64,000 nucleotides of DNA from NCBI GenBank assembly GCA_007859745.1, contig SMLU01000003.1, forward strand, positions 372,001-436,000, written 5' to 3'. This document shows, one piece after another, positions 31,264 through 41,116 of this stretch; within the stretch, counting starts at the first letter, position 1; every line of letters starts with the position of its first letter. Under the pieces are notes generated by a model. It was not told the DNA's origin. It saw only the letters and a program-made list of their open reading frames with translations, and searched no databases. Made by a program: the position numbers and the translations under genes. The DNA comes from Phycisphaerae bacterium RAS1 (GTDB taxonomy: Bacteria; Planctomycetota; Phycisphaerae; UBA1845; Fen-1342).

Positions 31264-33271
31264 GCGTCAGTTGATCGACATCCTCTTCACGCAAACGATA
31301 GACCCACAGCGACCAGCCGACGCGCTCGTCCGGATGGCGCTGTCGCAGGCGGGCGATCAGCAGACGATACCGCAGCTCGGCGAAATCCCGCATCGCCCGC
31401 TCACGCCGCTGCGCGGCCTCTTGCGACTCGCCGGGCGGTGGTCCGGCCGCCGCGATCTCCGCCAGGCGTCGGTACAGCTCTTGCATCTTCGGATCGCGCC
31501 AGAACGACTCGCGGATCTCCGGATCGTACACGCCGACGAGCTGCGTCAGGCTGACGACGTACGTCCCGGCGGTCAGCGGCGCCCGCGGCTCGAACGGAAA
31601 ATAGCTCACGAGCGACTTCACGTCGAAACCGTAGCGGGCAGGGTCGGCGCTGCCGAAATAGGCGAGCTTCAGCTTCTCTGCCGGGTGGCGGCGGGCATAG
31701 GCGGCCAGGCGGTTCAGGTCCTGCCCCCAGTCGATGTTGCTGTCGACGACGTAGCGATGAGCCTCGCGCGGACCGCCGATCAGCTCATTGAAATAGGACA
31801 GATAGTGCGGGAACGCCAGCAGGTTGGCGCCGGCCAGCCATGTCAGCAGTGCGGTCAACGGTCCTGTGGCAACGAGCAGCCCACGCACTCCGCGTCGTCG
31901 TTTCGCATCCGGCGTTGCACCCATGGCCGTTGATGGGGCGCGCGGCAACCACGCCAAGGCGGCGCCCGCGATGACATAGATGATTGGGTACAGCGGCAGA
32001 AGATGCCGGTGACCGATGTTGATCCCGGATGCGATGGAGTTGAACGCGTAGGCTCCAAAGAACACGGCCAGTCCCGTGAAAAGAGCGCCGTCGGCCGGCC
32101 GCGCGCGACGGGTGACCACCGCCGCCAGCCCCGCGGCGAGCAGGATGAGCGTGGCGACCGGCGTCTTGATCAGGAACACGAGCGGAAAATAGGCACGAAA
32201 ACCCGTGGTTGAGAACTCGCCCATCAGATAGGACTCGCGCGACTGCGTGCCGCGCAAGGCGTACGTGAATCCGAACAGGTAGGCCTCGGGCAGGAGCCGC
32301 CGATCGCGGGCCCAGCGCAGCATCGGCGCCGCCCGCCGCATGGGCGACCCCGGCGGCGCGTCATTGAGCAGCCGCTCCCATTCCGCCTCCATGCTGGCCC
32401 GCGGCGAAATGGGCGGCGCGTCCTCGGGAAGCGCGGCTTCTGCACTCGGCATCGTTGCCGCCGTTTCGTCGGCGAACATGCTGTATCGCCACAGGTAGCA
32501 CGTCCAGATGATCGCCCAGACCGCGGGAATCAGCGCGGCTACCGCGACCAGCCGGGTCAGCGTGGCGCGTGTCCGCTGCGGCCGCGTGAGTTCCGCGCTC
32601 GCCGCGGGCCGAATCATGCGAACGAGCACAATCACGGCGATCGCCGCTCCGAAGACCGGCCAGGAGAACTTCACGAGCGCCAGCGCTCCCATCGCCCCAG
32701 CCGCCGCCAGCCAGCGAATGGCCGAAACGCGCTCCATCAGCCGCGCCAGCGTGAGCGCCGAAAGGAGTCCGCACAGCGTAACCGGCAGGTCGGTCGTCAC
32801 GAGGCGCCCATGCGCCAGCATCGTCGGGCAGAGCGCCGCCAGCGCGAGCGACAGCAGCGCCGCGCGCCCGCCGAACATCCGCCGCGCAATCGCCCAGATC
32901 GTCAGCAACGTGCAGAGCAGCAGCACGACCATCATCATCCGCCCCGCCCGCACGAGCCGCTCCGCGTCGTTTCCGCACGTGTAATACCAGTCGCGCCCGA
33001 CGCCGAAGGGATCCCGACGCAGCCAATGTCCGGTGGGAGACGGCCACGTCTGGCTCGATAAGAGCAGCGGCCAGGCGCACCAGTACTTGGCCAGCGGCGG
33101 GTGATCCGGGCCGAGCCGAAAATCGCCGCTGAGCAGGTTGCTCATTCCGGCGGAGAGGTGGCTGGTTTCGTCGAAGGTGAGGCTGTCGCCCCATAGCGAA
33201 AACACGGCGAGCATCGCCGCCGCCGACAGCAGACTCGCTACGAGAACCGGCTGCGTGGATCGACTGGACAA
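31193..33271 (-). CDS. GT39-like polytopic membrane glycosyltransferase (ArnT/PMT clan)
   Basis: 692 residues. The N-terminal loop has the clan's acidic signature 'GDSLTFDETSHLSAGM' (Asp-Glu pair) and 'RLGPDHPPLAKYWCAWPLLL', typical of GT-C glycosyltransferases using polyprenyl-phosphate sugars. About ten membrane helices run from residue 110 to 470. A periplasmic C-terminal domain contains 'YVVDSNIDWGQDLNRLAAY', often found in this family. The protein probably glycosylates proteins or lipids on the periplasmic side. The last 20 residues (heptads such as 'GPSEPRPGLSEPRP') come from repeat DNA and are not family sequence. Confidence 0.85.
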   Translation of the reverse strand: MSSRSTQPVLVASLLSAAAMLAVFSLWGDSLTFDETSHLSAGMSNLLSGDFRLGPDHPPLAKYWCAWPLLLSSQTWPSPTGHWLRRDPFGVGRDWYYTCGNDAERLVRAGRMMMVVLLLCTLLTIWAIARRMFGGRAALLSLALAALCPTMLAHGRLVTTDLPVTLCGLLSALTLARLMERVSAIRWLAAAGAMGALALVKFSWPVFGAAIAVIVLVRMIRPAASAELTRPQRTRATLTRLVAVAALIPAVWAIIWTCYLWRYSMFADETAATMPSAEAALPEDAPPISPRASMEAEWERLLNDAPPGSPMRRAAPMLRWARDRRLLPEAYLFGFTYALRGTQSRESYLMGEFSTTGFRAYFPLVFLIKTPVATLILLAAGLAAVVTRRARPADGALFTGLAVFFGAYAFNSIASGINIGHRHLLPLYPIIYVIAGAALAWLPRAPSTAMGATPDAKRRRGVRGLLVATGPLTALLTWLAGANLLAFPHYLSYFNELIGGPREAHRYVVDSNIDWGQDLNRLAAYARRHPAEKLKLAYFGSADPARYGFDVKSLVSYFPFEPRAPLTAGTYVVSLTQLVGVYDPEIRESFWRDPKMQELYRRLAEIAAAGPPPGESQEAAQRRERAMRDFAELRYRLLIARLRQRHPDERVGWSLWVYRLREEDVDQLTQPGFSEPRTGPSEPRPGLSEPRP

Positions 33272-33284
33272 GGGGACGAGCGTA

Positions 33285-35306
33285 TCAACCGACGCCGGCT
33301 TCCGCCAGCACGGCGGTGTGCGTCCGGACGCGCCGCGCGCCGTCGAGAACCGTGTCCACGAGCTTCTTGCGGTCGATGGGCTTGGTCAGGTAGGCGTCGC
33401 ATCCGGCGTCGAGGCAGCGCTGCTCGTCGCCGGCCATGGCGTGTGCGGTGAGCGCGACGATGCGCCGCTCGTAGCCGCGGCTTCGCAGCATCGCGGTCGC
33501 CGTGTATCCGTCCATGATGGGCATCTGCATGTCCATCAGGATCGTGTCGAACGGCGCATTAGTCGACGTCGCGACATTCGCCGCGTCGATGGCCGCCTGT
33601 CCGTTTTCGACGAGCACGACCTCGGCGCCGGCCTTGCGGAGCATCGCGGCGATCAGCCGCTGGTTGTCGACGCCGTCCTCCGCCACCAGAATGCGCCGCC
33701 CCTGAAGGGCGGAAGGACCGGGGACGGCCGTCGGCGCACCACCCTGCCGACCGGCCGCGTGCGGCGGCGGCTCGGGCTGCGCGGGCTGCTCGCACGGCTC
33801 GGCATCGATCGTCACCGTAAACGTCGATCCTTCGCCCAGTCGGCTTTGCACGACGACGTCGCCGCCGAGAGCCCGGGCCAGACGCCGGCAAATCGTCAAT
33901 CCCAGGCCGGTTCCGCCGAATCGACGGGACATGCTCTCGTCCGCCTGGGTGAACGGCTGAAAAATGCGCGCCAGTTGCTCGTCGCTCATACCGATGCCCG
34001 TGTCGCTGATCTGAAACTCCATTCGCGCGTCCGCGCCGGCTCCGCCGGGAACAAACCTCGCTTTCAGCCGGACGTCGCCGTGCTCGGTGAATTTCACCGC
34101 ATTCGCCGCGAGATTGATCAGAATCTGGCGCAGCCGGGTCGGGTCGGTCAGAACGCACGTCGGCACGGCCTCATCGCATTCGGCCCGGAAGTTGAGCGCC
34201 CGGGCGCGGGCCCGGTCAGCAAAGAGGCGATGAACGTCGTCGATGATCTGCCGCGGGTGGCAAACGAGGCGCTCGATGCGCATCTCGCCGGCGTCGATCT
34301 TGGACAGGTCCAGGATGTTGTTGATGAGTTGCAGGAGGTGCTCGCCGTTGCGGCGGAGGATGTCAGCCGCTTCGCGTCGTTCGGCCTCGGGCAGGCTTGC
34401 GTCCAGCAACTGCTCGGAGAATCCGACGATGGCCGTCATGGGGGTGCGGATCTCGTGGCTCATGTTCGCCAGGAAGTCGGTCTTCGCGCGGTTGGCCCGC
34501 ACCAGCTCGACGGTTCGTTCCGCGACGCGCTGCTCGATGGCCGCGTAGGACTGCTGCACCCGGTTCGCCATGTGGTTGAAGGCGCGGGCCAGTTCGCCGA
34601 TCTCGGCCGGAGCGGCTTCTGGCGCCCGCGTGGAGAGATCGCCTTCCGAAATCCGCTGCACCGCCCGCATCAGGTCACGCAGCGGGCGCAGCAGCCGTTG
34701 CACGGCGAGGACGGTCAGCACGATGGCCACGGCCAGCACGCCGGCCAGGGCGGCGATCGCGGTCCGGATGCGCGCCTGGATATCGCGCAGCAGGTGCGCC
34801 TTGCTGAACGTCAGCGCCAGAAACGCGATCGGTTCGTGTTGTGCCGCGGGCCGATCGGATTCGAGGCCCGCCTCCACGTCGTTTGATGTCTGCCAGAGCG
34901 GAACCAGTACGAGCAGGCTTGAATCGGTTGGGTATTGCAGCACGGCATCGCGCGCCATGGGCCGCGCCGCAAAGCAGGCCGGCGGGCGTTCGCATCCGGC
35001 CTCCCCCGGATCGACGTCCGAATACAGCGTCACACCGGACGCATCGCACACCCGCGCGCAACTCACCGATTCATCCTGCCCCGCCATTCCCAGGATACGC
35101 CCCACCTCCGCTTCCTGGCTCAGCAGGACTGCCGGCTCGATGGCGTCGGCGATGGCATCGGAGTATGCGTGCGCGTGCTGCGAGAACGCCCGCAACGCCT
35201 GCTCGTGCGTCTGGCGAATGAGCGCGGCCCCGACCAGAAACGTCGTGCCGGCCAGCAGCAACACGCAAAGGCCGATCGAGCGCCCGCGCAGGCCGACATT
35301 CAGCAT
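33285..35306 (-). CDS. Hybrid membrane histidine kinase with HAMP and receiver domains
   Basis: About 673 residues from the ATG at 35306, which has an AAGGTG site 8 bases upstream; an ATG at 35348 lacks one. Helix 1 at about 10-30 and helix 2 at about 185-205 enclose a periplasmic sensor. HAMP follows ('RLLRPLRDLMRAVQRISEGD'), then HisKA ('ANMSHEIRTPMTAIVGFSE'), HATPase ('NLAANAVKFTEHGDV', 'DTGIGMSDEQLARIFQPF', 'GTGLGLTICRRL') and a C-terminal receiver ('RILVAEDGVDNQRL', 'ILMDMQMPIMDGYTA', 'YLTKPIDRKKL'). It is divergent from the substrate-binding/TonB gene pair, so it may sense that pair's ligand. Confidence 0.94.
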   Translation of the reverse strand: MLNVGLRGRSIGLCVLLLAGTTFLVGAALIRQTHEQALRAFSQHAHAYSDAIADAIEPAVLLSQEAEVGRILGMAGQDESVSCARVCDASGVTLYSDVDPGEAGCERPPACFAARPMARDAVLQYPTDSSLLVLVPLWQTSNDVEAGLESDRPAAQHEPIAFLALTFSKAHLLRDIQARIRTAIAALAGVLAVAIVLTVLAVQRLLRPLRDLMRAVQRISEGDLSTRAPEAAPAEIGELARAFNHMANRVQQSYAAIEQRVAERTVELVRANRAKTDFLANMSHEIRTPMTAIVGFSEQLLDASLPEAERREAADILRRNGEHLLQLINNILDLSKIDAGEMRIERLVCHPRQIIDDVHRLFADRARARALNFRAECDEAVPTCVLTDPTRLRQILINLAANAVKFTEHGDVRLKARFVPGGAGADARMEFQISDTGIGMSDEQLARIFQPFTQADESMSRRFGGTGLGLTICRRLARALGGDVVVQSRLGEGSTFTVTIDAEPCEQPAQPEPPPHAAGRQGGAPTAVPGPSALQGRRILVAEDGVDNQRLIAAMLRKAGAEVVLVENGQAAIDAANVATSTNAPFDTILMDMQMPIMDGYTATAMLRSRGYERRIVALTAHAMAGDEQRCLDAGCDAYLTKPIDRKKLVDTVLDGARRVRTHTAVLAEAGVG

Positions 35307-35519
35307 TCGTGCGCACCTTGCCGGGCTGGCACTTCCCCGCTGATCCATGCATCGGAGCGGGTCGCGCCCGCGTTTCTCTTATCTATCGGCATGTATCGGC
35401 ATGTATCGGCGGCGGCGCGCGGCATCCGGTGTTCTGCTGAGCCGGACGGTCTGCGGAGCTTCAATCACAGCACCGATAAAGCTCTAAAGGGAATTCCTGC
35501 TGTTGGAGCGCCCGTCCGC

Positions 35520-36533
35520 GTGTCGCCCGCTGCCCGTCCCACCGCCGCGCCGCCTTGTCGACCGCGACCACTCCGACGGCCTGTCCGCGCGATCATCGGA
35601 ATCGCGCTGCTGCTGCTGGGGGCCGCGACCGGCGTGTTCGCAGGCGACGCCGATGCCCCGCGCGCGCTCGTCCTCTTCCCCGAAAAGGACGTCTATCGCG
35701 AGGCCGCCGACGAAATCCTCCGGTATTTGCGGCAACACGGCGATCGCGTCGAGTCGATTCCGCTTCCCGCAGGGGATGGGGACGCGCAGCAACGGGCCTT
35801 GGAGCGCTGCCGCGCCGAGCGTCCGGCGCTGATCATCACCGGCGGAACCGCCCTGACCGCCGACGCGCTCCGGGAAATCCCCGACGTCAACGTCCTCTTC
35901 TTCATGGTCCCCAATGCCGCCGACGCGCCGTTTCTGGAGGCGTCCGGCCCGCACCGCAACCGAGTCGCCGGCGTCTCCAGCGACGTCGCGCCGTCCGAGC
36001 AGATCGAGTGGGTGCGGCACAGCGCGCCGCGGACGCGCCGCCTGACCCTGTTCTACAGCGAGCGCACACGTCGCACCGCCGAGGCGCTGGACGCAGCGGT
36101 CCGCGCAGCGGGTGTGGAGTCGGTCCTGGTCGCCGCCCGCGTCGATCGATTCGCCGAAGCCACCGACGCGGCGGTGCACAACGGTTCAGACGGCGTGATC
36201 ATGATTCCCGACTCGCAGATCTACAACGCGGCCAGCATTCAGCATCTGCTTTTGTGGGGCGTGCGCGAGAAGCGGCCGGTGTGGGCGTTTTCAGACAAGG
36301 CCGTCAAGGCCGGCGCGTTTGCCGGGATCTACGCCGACGCCGGCGGCGTCGGGCGCCGTTGCGGCGAGCTCGCCGTCCAAATGCTGGCCGGGAAACCGCC
36401 GGCCGAGATCGGCGTCGTTGACTGCCACACCCCGCAGCGCGCCGTCAACCTGCACACGGCGGCGTTGATCGGTATTTCAGCCGACGACGCCCGCCGCGTT
36501 CCAAACGTCGAAGTGTTCGGAGACAAGCCATGA
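35520..36533 (+). CDS. Periplasmic ABC-type substrate-binding protein (TrpX-like family)
   Basis: About 337 residues from a GTG at 35520, followed by a basic lead and membrane signal 'AIIGIALLLLGAATGVFAGD'. Upstream starts in the same frame lie in antisense DNA of the kinase. The body fits the uncharacterised ABC substrate-binding family (Pfam ABC_sub_bind): 'RALVLFPEKDVYREAADEI', 'ALIITGGTALTADALREI', 'VNVLFFMVPNAADAPFL', 'GVIMIPDSQIYNAASIQ'. Its stop overlaps the TonB-receptor start by 4 bp. No permease or ATPase adjoins, so it may deliver the ligand to the receptor system or signal to the kinase. Confidence 0.82.
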   Translation: MSPAARPTAAPPCRPRPLRRPVRAIIGIALLLLGAATGVFAGDADAPRALVLFPEKDVYREAADEILRYLRQHGDRVESIPLPAGDGDAQQRALERCRAERPALIITGGTALTADALREIPDVNVLFFMVPNAADAPFLEASGPHRNRVAGVSSDVAPSEQIEWVRHSAPRTRRLTLFYSERTRRTAEALDAAVRAAGVESVLVAARVDRFAEATDAAVHNGSDGVIMIPDSQIYNAASIQHLLLWGVREKRPVWAFSDKAVKAGAFAGIYADAGGVGRRCGELAVQMLAGKPPAEIGVVDCHTPQRAVNLHTAALIGISADDARRVPNVEVFGDKP

Positions 36534-38563
36534 CGCAACACGCACCGCCACGGCGACCGCACCTGGCATGGCTGGCGACTTGTGCGACGTTGTGCGCAGT
36601 GACCGCGCCGCGCTCACCGGCTGCCGCGCCATCGCAGACCGCGTCGCAACCCGCCGTGAAGGAACCGCACGCCGCAGTCAACAACGACGACGACGTGGAC
36701 CTGCTGGACCTGGACGTGCCGGTCGTGGTCACCGCCGCGCGGCATGAGCAGCCGATCACCGGCGTGCCTTACGCCGTCAGCGTGATCACGGCCGAGGACA
36801 TTCGTCGCGCCGGAGCGCGCTCCGTTCCGGACGCACTGCGGCTCGTGCCCGGCGTGGACGTCGCGGACCTGGGCTACGGCAACGCGGCCGTTTCCCCCCG
36901 CGGGTTTCACGGCTTTCTGTCGCGTCAGGTGCTCGTTCTGGTCGATGGCCGCCAGATCTTCGACAGCTTTTTCGGCGGGACGCTCTGGGGAAGCTGGCCG
37001 ATCCTGTTGGAAGACGTGGATCGGATTGAGGTTATTCGCGGTCCGGCGGGCGTGACCTGGGGCGCGAACGCCGTCAATGGCGTGATCAACATCATCACGA
37101 AGGATCCCAAGGATCAGCAGGGCGTCACCGTCGCAGTGGGCGGCGGAACGCAGGCGACGCACCGCGAGTACGCCGGCGCGGCGTGGGCCGACGACAGGTT
37201 CAAGCTACGCCTCTCCTCGGAATACGAGCGAAGCCGCGGGTTTGGCGACGGTGGGACGTTTCTTCTCAGGCCCGACGATGCTTACATCGCGGCGCGCGGC
37301 TCCCTGCACCTGGTCTACAAGGCGACTCCGGTCGACACGCTTACGCTGTCGGCCGGCAGCAGCACGGTCGACAGCGGTTTCCCGCGCTCGGTTCAGGGGG
37401 GGCTTTTCGGATCGCGGCGGGACGAGTCCCAGGGCAATTTCGTGCTTGGGCGTTGGGAACACACGCTGGAGCCGGACAACGCCGTCGAATGGACGGTGTA
37501 CGTCAACGATTCCTTCGTCTCTCCGGGGCTGCGCGCCGTCGACTACCGCTACCAACAGTACGCCCTGCAGGTCAGTCACAGGTTTAAGCCGACCGACCGG
37601 CACGCGGTCACCTGGGGGTTCGATTCGCGCGGCGACGTGTTCGACGGCACAAACGCCGACCCGTTCATGTCGACGCGTGAGTATGCATCCAGCGGCATCT
37701 TCGGCCTGTACGCCGAGGACGCCTGGCAGTTTGCGCCGCGCTGGACGCTGAATCTCGGCGCGCGCGTCGACTACGACACGTACGGGGGTTTTCAGCCCAG
37801 CGGGCGCGCGGCGCTCTCGCATGAGCTCGACGAACGCTCGTCGATCTACGGCGCCGTGGCGCGGGCGTTCCAGACCGCGCCGGTTGGCGTGCGCTTTGTG
37901 GATGTGCCGTTCCTGGACGGTCTGGCGCGGGCCACGTCCAACCAGGAGGTCGATGCGCAGACGCTCATCGCCTACGAGTTGGGCTATCGCACGCGCCTGC
38001 TGGAGCGGCTCGACGCGCACGTTAATCTGTTCTGGAACGAGTACTCCGACCTGACGACGCTCAGCCCGCGCCTCGGGCCGCCGGGACTGATCAACCTGTA
38101 CGAAGACAACCGCGCCGAAGCCGGGATGTACGGAGCCGAAGTGGAGACGCGCTACAACATCAATAAGCAGTGGACGCTGCTGGCGCACTATACGTATCAG
38201 CAGCTCGGCTGGGCATCCTCGGCGCGCATCCAGGAAAAAGACATGATTTCTCCGCCGAAACACAAGTTCATGCTCGGGCCGCGCTGGAGCCCGCGCGACG
38301 ATTTGCATTTCTCAGGTCAGGCGCATTGGGTGGACGCGGTCGACGCCCCGAACCCCCTGAACCCGTTCGTGTCCCGGCAGATTCCGCCCTACTGGCGCGT
38401 CGACCTGCGGGCCGAATACGAATTCTGGGACAAGCGCGCGTCGCTGGCCGTCGGCGTAAGAAACCTGCTCGACGATCATCATCCGGAAGGCGCGACGCAG
38501 TTCCTGAACAACGTCGAATCGCCGCGAGTGATCTACGCCGAGATGCGAATTCGCTTCAAGTAG
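36530..38563 (+). CDS. TonB-dependent outer-membrane receptor
   Basis: 677 residues. Signal peptide at the N-terminus ('WLATCATLCAVTAPRSPAAA'). The plug domain (about 60-190) has 'VVVTAARHEQPITGVPYAVS', 'SVPDALRLVPGVDVADLG' and 'EDVDRIEVIRGPAGVTWGAN', followed by 'NAVNGVINIITKDP'. A beta-barrel fills the rest and ends in an aromatic-type final strand ('IYAEMRIRFK'). A TonB box-like 'DVPVVVTAA' precedes the plug. The closest-looking relatives are iron/cobalamin or peptide-type receptors; the ligand cannot be told. It is translationally coupled to the substrate-binding gene. Confidence 0.93.
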   Translation: MTQHAPPRRPHLAWLATCATLCAVTAPRSPAAAPSQTASQPAVKEPHAAVNNDDDVDLLDLDVPVVVTAARHEQPITGVPYAVSVITAEDIRRAGARSVPDALRLVPGVDVADLGYGNAAVSPRGFHGFLSRQVLVLVDGRQIFDSFFGGTLWGSWPILLEDVDRIEVIRGPAGVTWGANAVNGVINIITKDPKDQQGVTVAVGGGTQATHREYAGAAWADDRFKLRLSSEYERSRGFGDGGTFLLRPDDAYIAARGSLHLVYKATPVDTLTLSAGSSTVDSGFPRSVQGGLFGSRRDESQGNFVLGRWEHTLEPDNAVEWTVYVNDSFVSPGLRAVDYRYQQYALQVSHRFKPTDRHAVTWGFDSRGDVFDGTNADPFMSTREYASSGIFGLYAEDAWQFAPRWTLNLGARVDYDTYGGFQPSGRAALSHELDERSSIYGAVARAFQTAPVGVRFVDVPFLDGLARATSNQEVDAQTLIAYELGYRTRLLERLDAHVNLFWNEYSDLTTLSPRLGPPGLINLYEDNRAEAGMYGAEVETRYNINKQWTLLAHYTYQQLGWASSARIQEKDMISPPKHKFMLGPRWSPRDDLHFSGQAHWVDAVDAPNPLNPFVSRQIPPYWRVDLRAEYEFWDKRASLAVGVRNLLDDHHPEGATQFLNNVESPRVIYAEMRIRFK

Positions 38564-38580
38564 GCCGCGTCCGGCGCCCG

Positions 38581-39258
38581 TCAGACGCCGCGCTGCGTCG
38601 CCGGCCAGATCAGCTTGTGAAGCTGGTACATGAAGCGAACATCCAGCCGATCCGCCAGGATCCACGCCGCCAGTTCGGCCGGGTCGAGGCGCCCGCGGTA
38701 GAGCTTCAGCCCGCCGGCATCGGCCAGACCGTGGCCGACCACCGGTGAGAACAGTACGGGGCAGCGCTGCAGCAGGTTTCGCTCCCGAACCTGGTCGCGG
38801 GCCCACTCGTAGTCGCCGCGCGTGCCGATGACGAACTTGACTTCGTCGCGCGGCGTCAGCAGATCGATATTGCGATACTCGTTTCGCTCCACTTCGCCGC
38901 TGCTGGGCGTCTTCAAGTCCAGAATCCGGATGACGCGCGGATCGACGCGGTCCATCAAGATCGCGCCGGACGTTTCTAGCATGACCGTTTCGTAATCGTC
39001 CGCCAGCCGCGCCAGCAGCGGGTAGACGCCCGGCTGCAGCAACGGTTCGCCGCCGGTCACTTCGACGGCGCCGCACTCGAACACGGCGACCTGGCTGAGC
39101 ACGTCGTCGAGCGTCATCCAATCGCCTTCGAAGAACGAATACTCGGTGTCGCAATAGGTACAGCGCAGGTGGCAGCCGGTCAGGCGAATGAACACGCAGC
39201 GCAGGCCGGTGCGTATTCCCTCGCCCTGAATGGAGTGGAAGATTTCGTTGATGCGCAT
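38581..39258 (-). CDS. queE: 7-carboxy-7-deazaguanine synthase (QueE)
   Basis: 225 residues from the ATG at 39258; the longer frame upstream is translated repeat DNA. Radical SAM cluster CxxxCxxC is 'TGCHLRCTYCDTEYSFF' (about residues 30-45). The N-terminus 'MRINEIFHSIQGEGIRTG' and 'EVTGGEPLLQPGVYPLL', 'VMLETSGAI' are characteristic of QueE. It makes 7-carboxy-7-deazaguanine from carboxy-tetrahydropterin, the first committed deazapurine step to queuosine or related modified bases. No other queuosine gene is in the window. Convergent with the TonB receptor (17 bases between stops). Confidence 0.93.
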   Translation of the reverse strand: MRINEIFHSIQGEGIRTGLRCVFIRLTGCHLRCTYCDTEYSFFEGDWMTLDDVLSQVAVFECGAVEVTGGEPLLQPGVYPLLARLADDYETVMLETSGAILMDRVDPRVIRILDLKTPSSGEVERNEYRNIDLLTPRDEVKFVIGTRGDYEWARDQVRERNLLQRCPVLFSPVVGHGLADAGGLKLYRGRLDPAELAAWILADRLDVRFMYQLHKLIWPATQRGV

Positions 39259-39357
39259 TCGTGCGGGCTGGGCCGGGGGTGGATCCACGGCAGCAATTCT
39301 ATACCGCAGGTGTGGGCGTGGACGTCTCCGTCGATTCGATCCGAGCCGCCCGCAAGC

Positions 39358-39424
39358 AATCCGAGCCGCGCGCGTCAGCAAGCGGTTCTTCAACTACCCA
39401 CTCCCTCACGGTCGCGGCTCGGAA
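39358..39424. repeat. Intact family B palindrome
   Basis: Outer arms TCCGAGCCGCG (39361-39371) and CGCGGCTCGGA (39412-39422) are exact inverted repeats; inside are CGTCAGCAAGCGGTTCTT and CACTCCCTCACGGTC. It serves as the empty-site reference for the copy interrupted by the insertion sequence at 26537-28031, and relates to the 31149 copy. Confidence 0.9.
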
Positions 39425-39448
39425 AGAGCACTGAGATCGCTTCTTGAA

Positions 39449-39471
39449 ACCGGCCAGAGGCCGGCCCCCCA
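39449..39471. repeat. Family F palindrome
   Basis: ACCGGCCAGAGGCCGGCC followed by a C-run, in the 413-base gap between queE and nusA. Same family as 15547-15569. The rest of the gap is occupied by family B (39358-39424) and the nusA promoter and leader. Confidence 0.75.
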
Positions 39472-39495
39472 ACCCCCCACTCCCCCCCAGCGGCG

Positions 39496-39524
39496 TTGGC
39501 CAAAACCGCGCCCGCCGCTAGAAT
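39496..39524 (+). promoter_or_regulatory. Sigma-70-type promoter upstream of nusA
   Basis: TTGGCC (39496-39501), a 17-base spacer and TAGAAT (39519-39524). The leader to the GTG at 39672 would be about 140 bases and contains the palindromes around 39550-39620. Confidence 0.6.
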
Positions 39525-39671
39525 CTCCCCGACGTGACGGTCGTGCCCGCCTGTCGCGGGCGTCGATGGGTCGCCTCGTGCGGCCCATTTTCGTTGACGG
39601 ACCGTCCGGACAATCTGACGGCTGTGCGCCGCCGAGCGCGCACGACAACTGAATAGAAACGCGAGGACGCC

Positions 39672-41051
39672 GTGAGCCAGGACCTGATCCGCATCATCGA
39701 CAGCATTTGCCGCGACAAGAATATTGACCGCGACTCGTTTATCGCCGACCTGGAAGGGGCGATGGCCAGCGCGATCCGCAAGGCCTATACCGAAGAGACC
39801 GACGCCCAGGTCAAGATCGACATGATCAGCGGGACCATCACCGCCACGCGCGACGGCATCCCCATCAGCGTCACCGAACTCGGCCGCATCGCCGCCCAGA
39901 CCGCCAAGCAGGTCATCATTCAGAAGACGCGCGAGCGCGAGCGCGTCAGCATCTTTGAGGAATTCACGGACAAGCGCGGCTCGATCGTCACCGGCACCGT
40001 CACGCGCGTCGAAAACGGCAACCTGATCGTCAACATCGGCCGCACCGACGGCTTCCTGCCGCGCAGCGAGCAGATACCGGGCGAAACGCACCAGGTCGGG
40101 CAGCGCATGCGGGCCCTGATTCTGGAAGTGCGCGAACTGCCCAACCAGGTGAAGGTGATCCTGTCCCGCTCGCACCCCGAGTTCATTCTGCGCATGTTCG
40201 AGATCGAGGTGCCCGAGGTCGCCGAGCGCGTCATTGAGCTGAAGGCCCTGGCGCGCGAGGCCGGCTACCGCACCAAGGTCGCCGTCAGCAGCATCGACTC
40301 CAAGGTCGACGCGGTCGGCGCCTGCGTCGGCGTCCGCGGCAGCCGCATCAAGAACATCGTCGAGGAGCTGGGCGGCGAGAAGATCGACATCGTCCGCTGG
40401 AACGAGTCTTCGCAGATTCTCATTCAGAACGCGCTCAAGCCGGCTGAAGTGCAGGAAATCGCGCTGTGCTTCGAGCTGGGCAAGGCGACCGTGGTCGTCG
40501 CCGAGGACCAGCTCTCGCTGGCGATCGGCAAGCGCGGCCAGAACGTGCGCCTGGCGGCCCGGCTCACCGGCTGGGACATCGATATCCTCACGCCCGAGGA
40601 ATACAACAAGAACCTCGAGCTGCTCGAACGCACCATCCGCGCCGTCGAGGGCGGCGACGAGCTGCTGGTGGACAAGCTGGTCGCCTTCGGCTGCATCTCG
40701 GTTAACGACGTCGACGAGATCGGCCCGGACCCGCTCATTAATGAAATGGAAATGACCCGGGAGATGGCGGACAAGATCGTCGAGGCCTGCGGCGAGGAAT
40801 CGATCCGCATCGAAGAGGAAAAGGAAGCCGCCGATAAGCTCAAGCGCGAGCGAATCGCGATGGGTCTGCCGGCTGAAGAACCGCCGCCACCCGCGACTGA
40901 GAACCCACCGGTTGCCGCCGGCGACGAAACCGCATCGGCGACGGAGACGCCTGCCGACGTCGGCGATGCCGTTGGCGCGGAGGCGAACGCCGAGACGGCG
41001 GCCCCCGAAGAGCAGCGCGACCTGGCCAGCGAACCCGCGGCGCAGGCCTGA
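39672..41051 (+). CDS. nusA: Transcription termination/antitermination protein NusA
   Basis: 459 residues with a GTG start. Domain order: N-terminal RNA-polymerase-binding domain (1-125), S1 (about 130-200, '[20 protein letters not shown]'), KH1/KH2 (about 200-345, '[20 protein letters not shown]', '[20 protein letters not shown]'), a shortened helical region, and an Ala/Pro/Glu-rich acidic tail (about 400-459). Length is near that of other non-proteobacterial NusA. The usual neighbours rimP and infB are absent: both flanking genes (queE, DinB-like) are on the other strand. It has its own promoter. The tail may be lineage-specific. Confidence 0.96.
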   Translation: MSQDLIRIIDSICRDKNIDRDSFIADLEGAMASAIRKAYTEETDAQVKIDMISGTITATRDGIPISVTELGRIAAQTAKQVIIQKTRERERVSIFEEFTDKRGSIVTGTVTRVENGNLIVNIGRTDGFLPRSEQIPGETHQVGQRMRALILEVRELPNQVKVILSRSHPEFILRMFEIEVPEVAERVIELKALAREAGYRTKVAVSSIDSKVDAVGACVGVRGSRIKNIVEELGGEKIDIVRWNESSQILIQNALKPAEVQEIALCFELGKATVVVAEDQLSLAIGKRGQNVRLAARLTGWDIDILTPEEYNKNLELLERTIRAVEGGDELLVDKLVAFGCISVNDVDEIGPDPLINEMEMTREMADKIVEACGEESIRIEEEKEAADKLKRERIAMGLPAEEPPPPATENPPVAAGDETASATETPADVGDAVGAEANAETAAPEEQRDLASEPAAQA

Positions 41052-41116
41052 GCCAGCGAATGGCCTCGGACTCCCACAACGGTGTGGCACGGACTAGTGA
41101 GCCTGTAACTTTTTTC

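Noticed and set aside
34935-35519. N-terminal extension of the TrpX-like substrate-binding protein
   Set aside because: It lies antisense to the kinase gene and shows no signal peptide; the lead from 35520 does.
38581-39393. QueE start at 39393
   Set aside because: The added 45 residues translate a family B repeat; QueE homologues start at 'MRINEIFHSIQGEG'.
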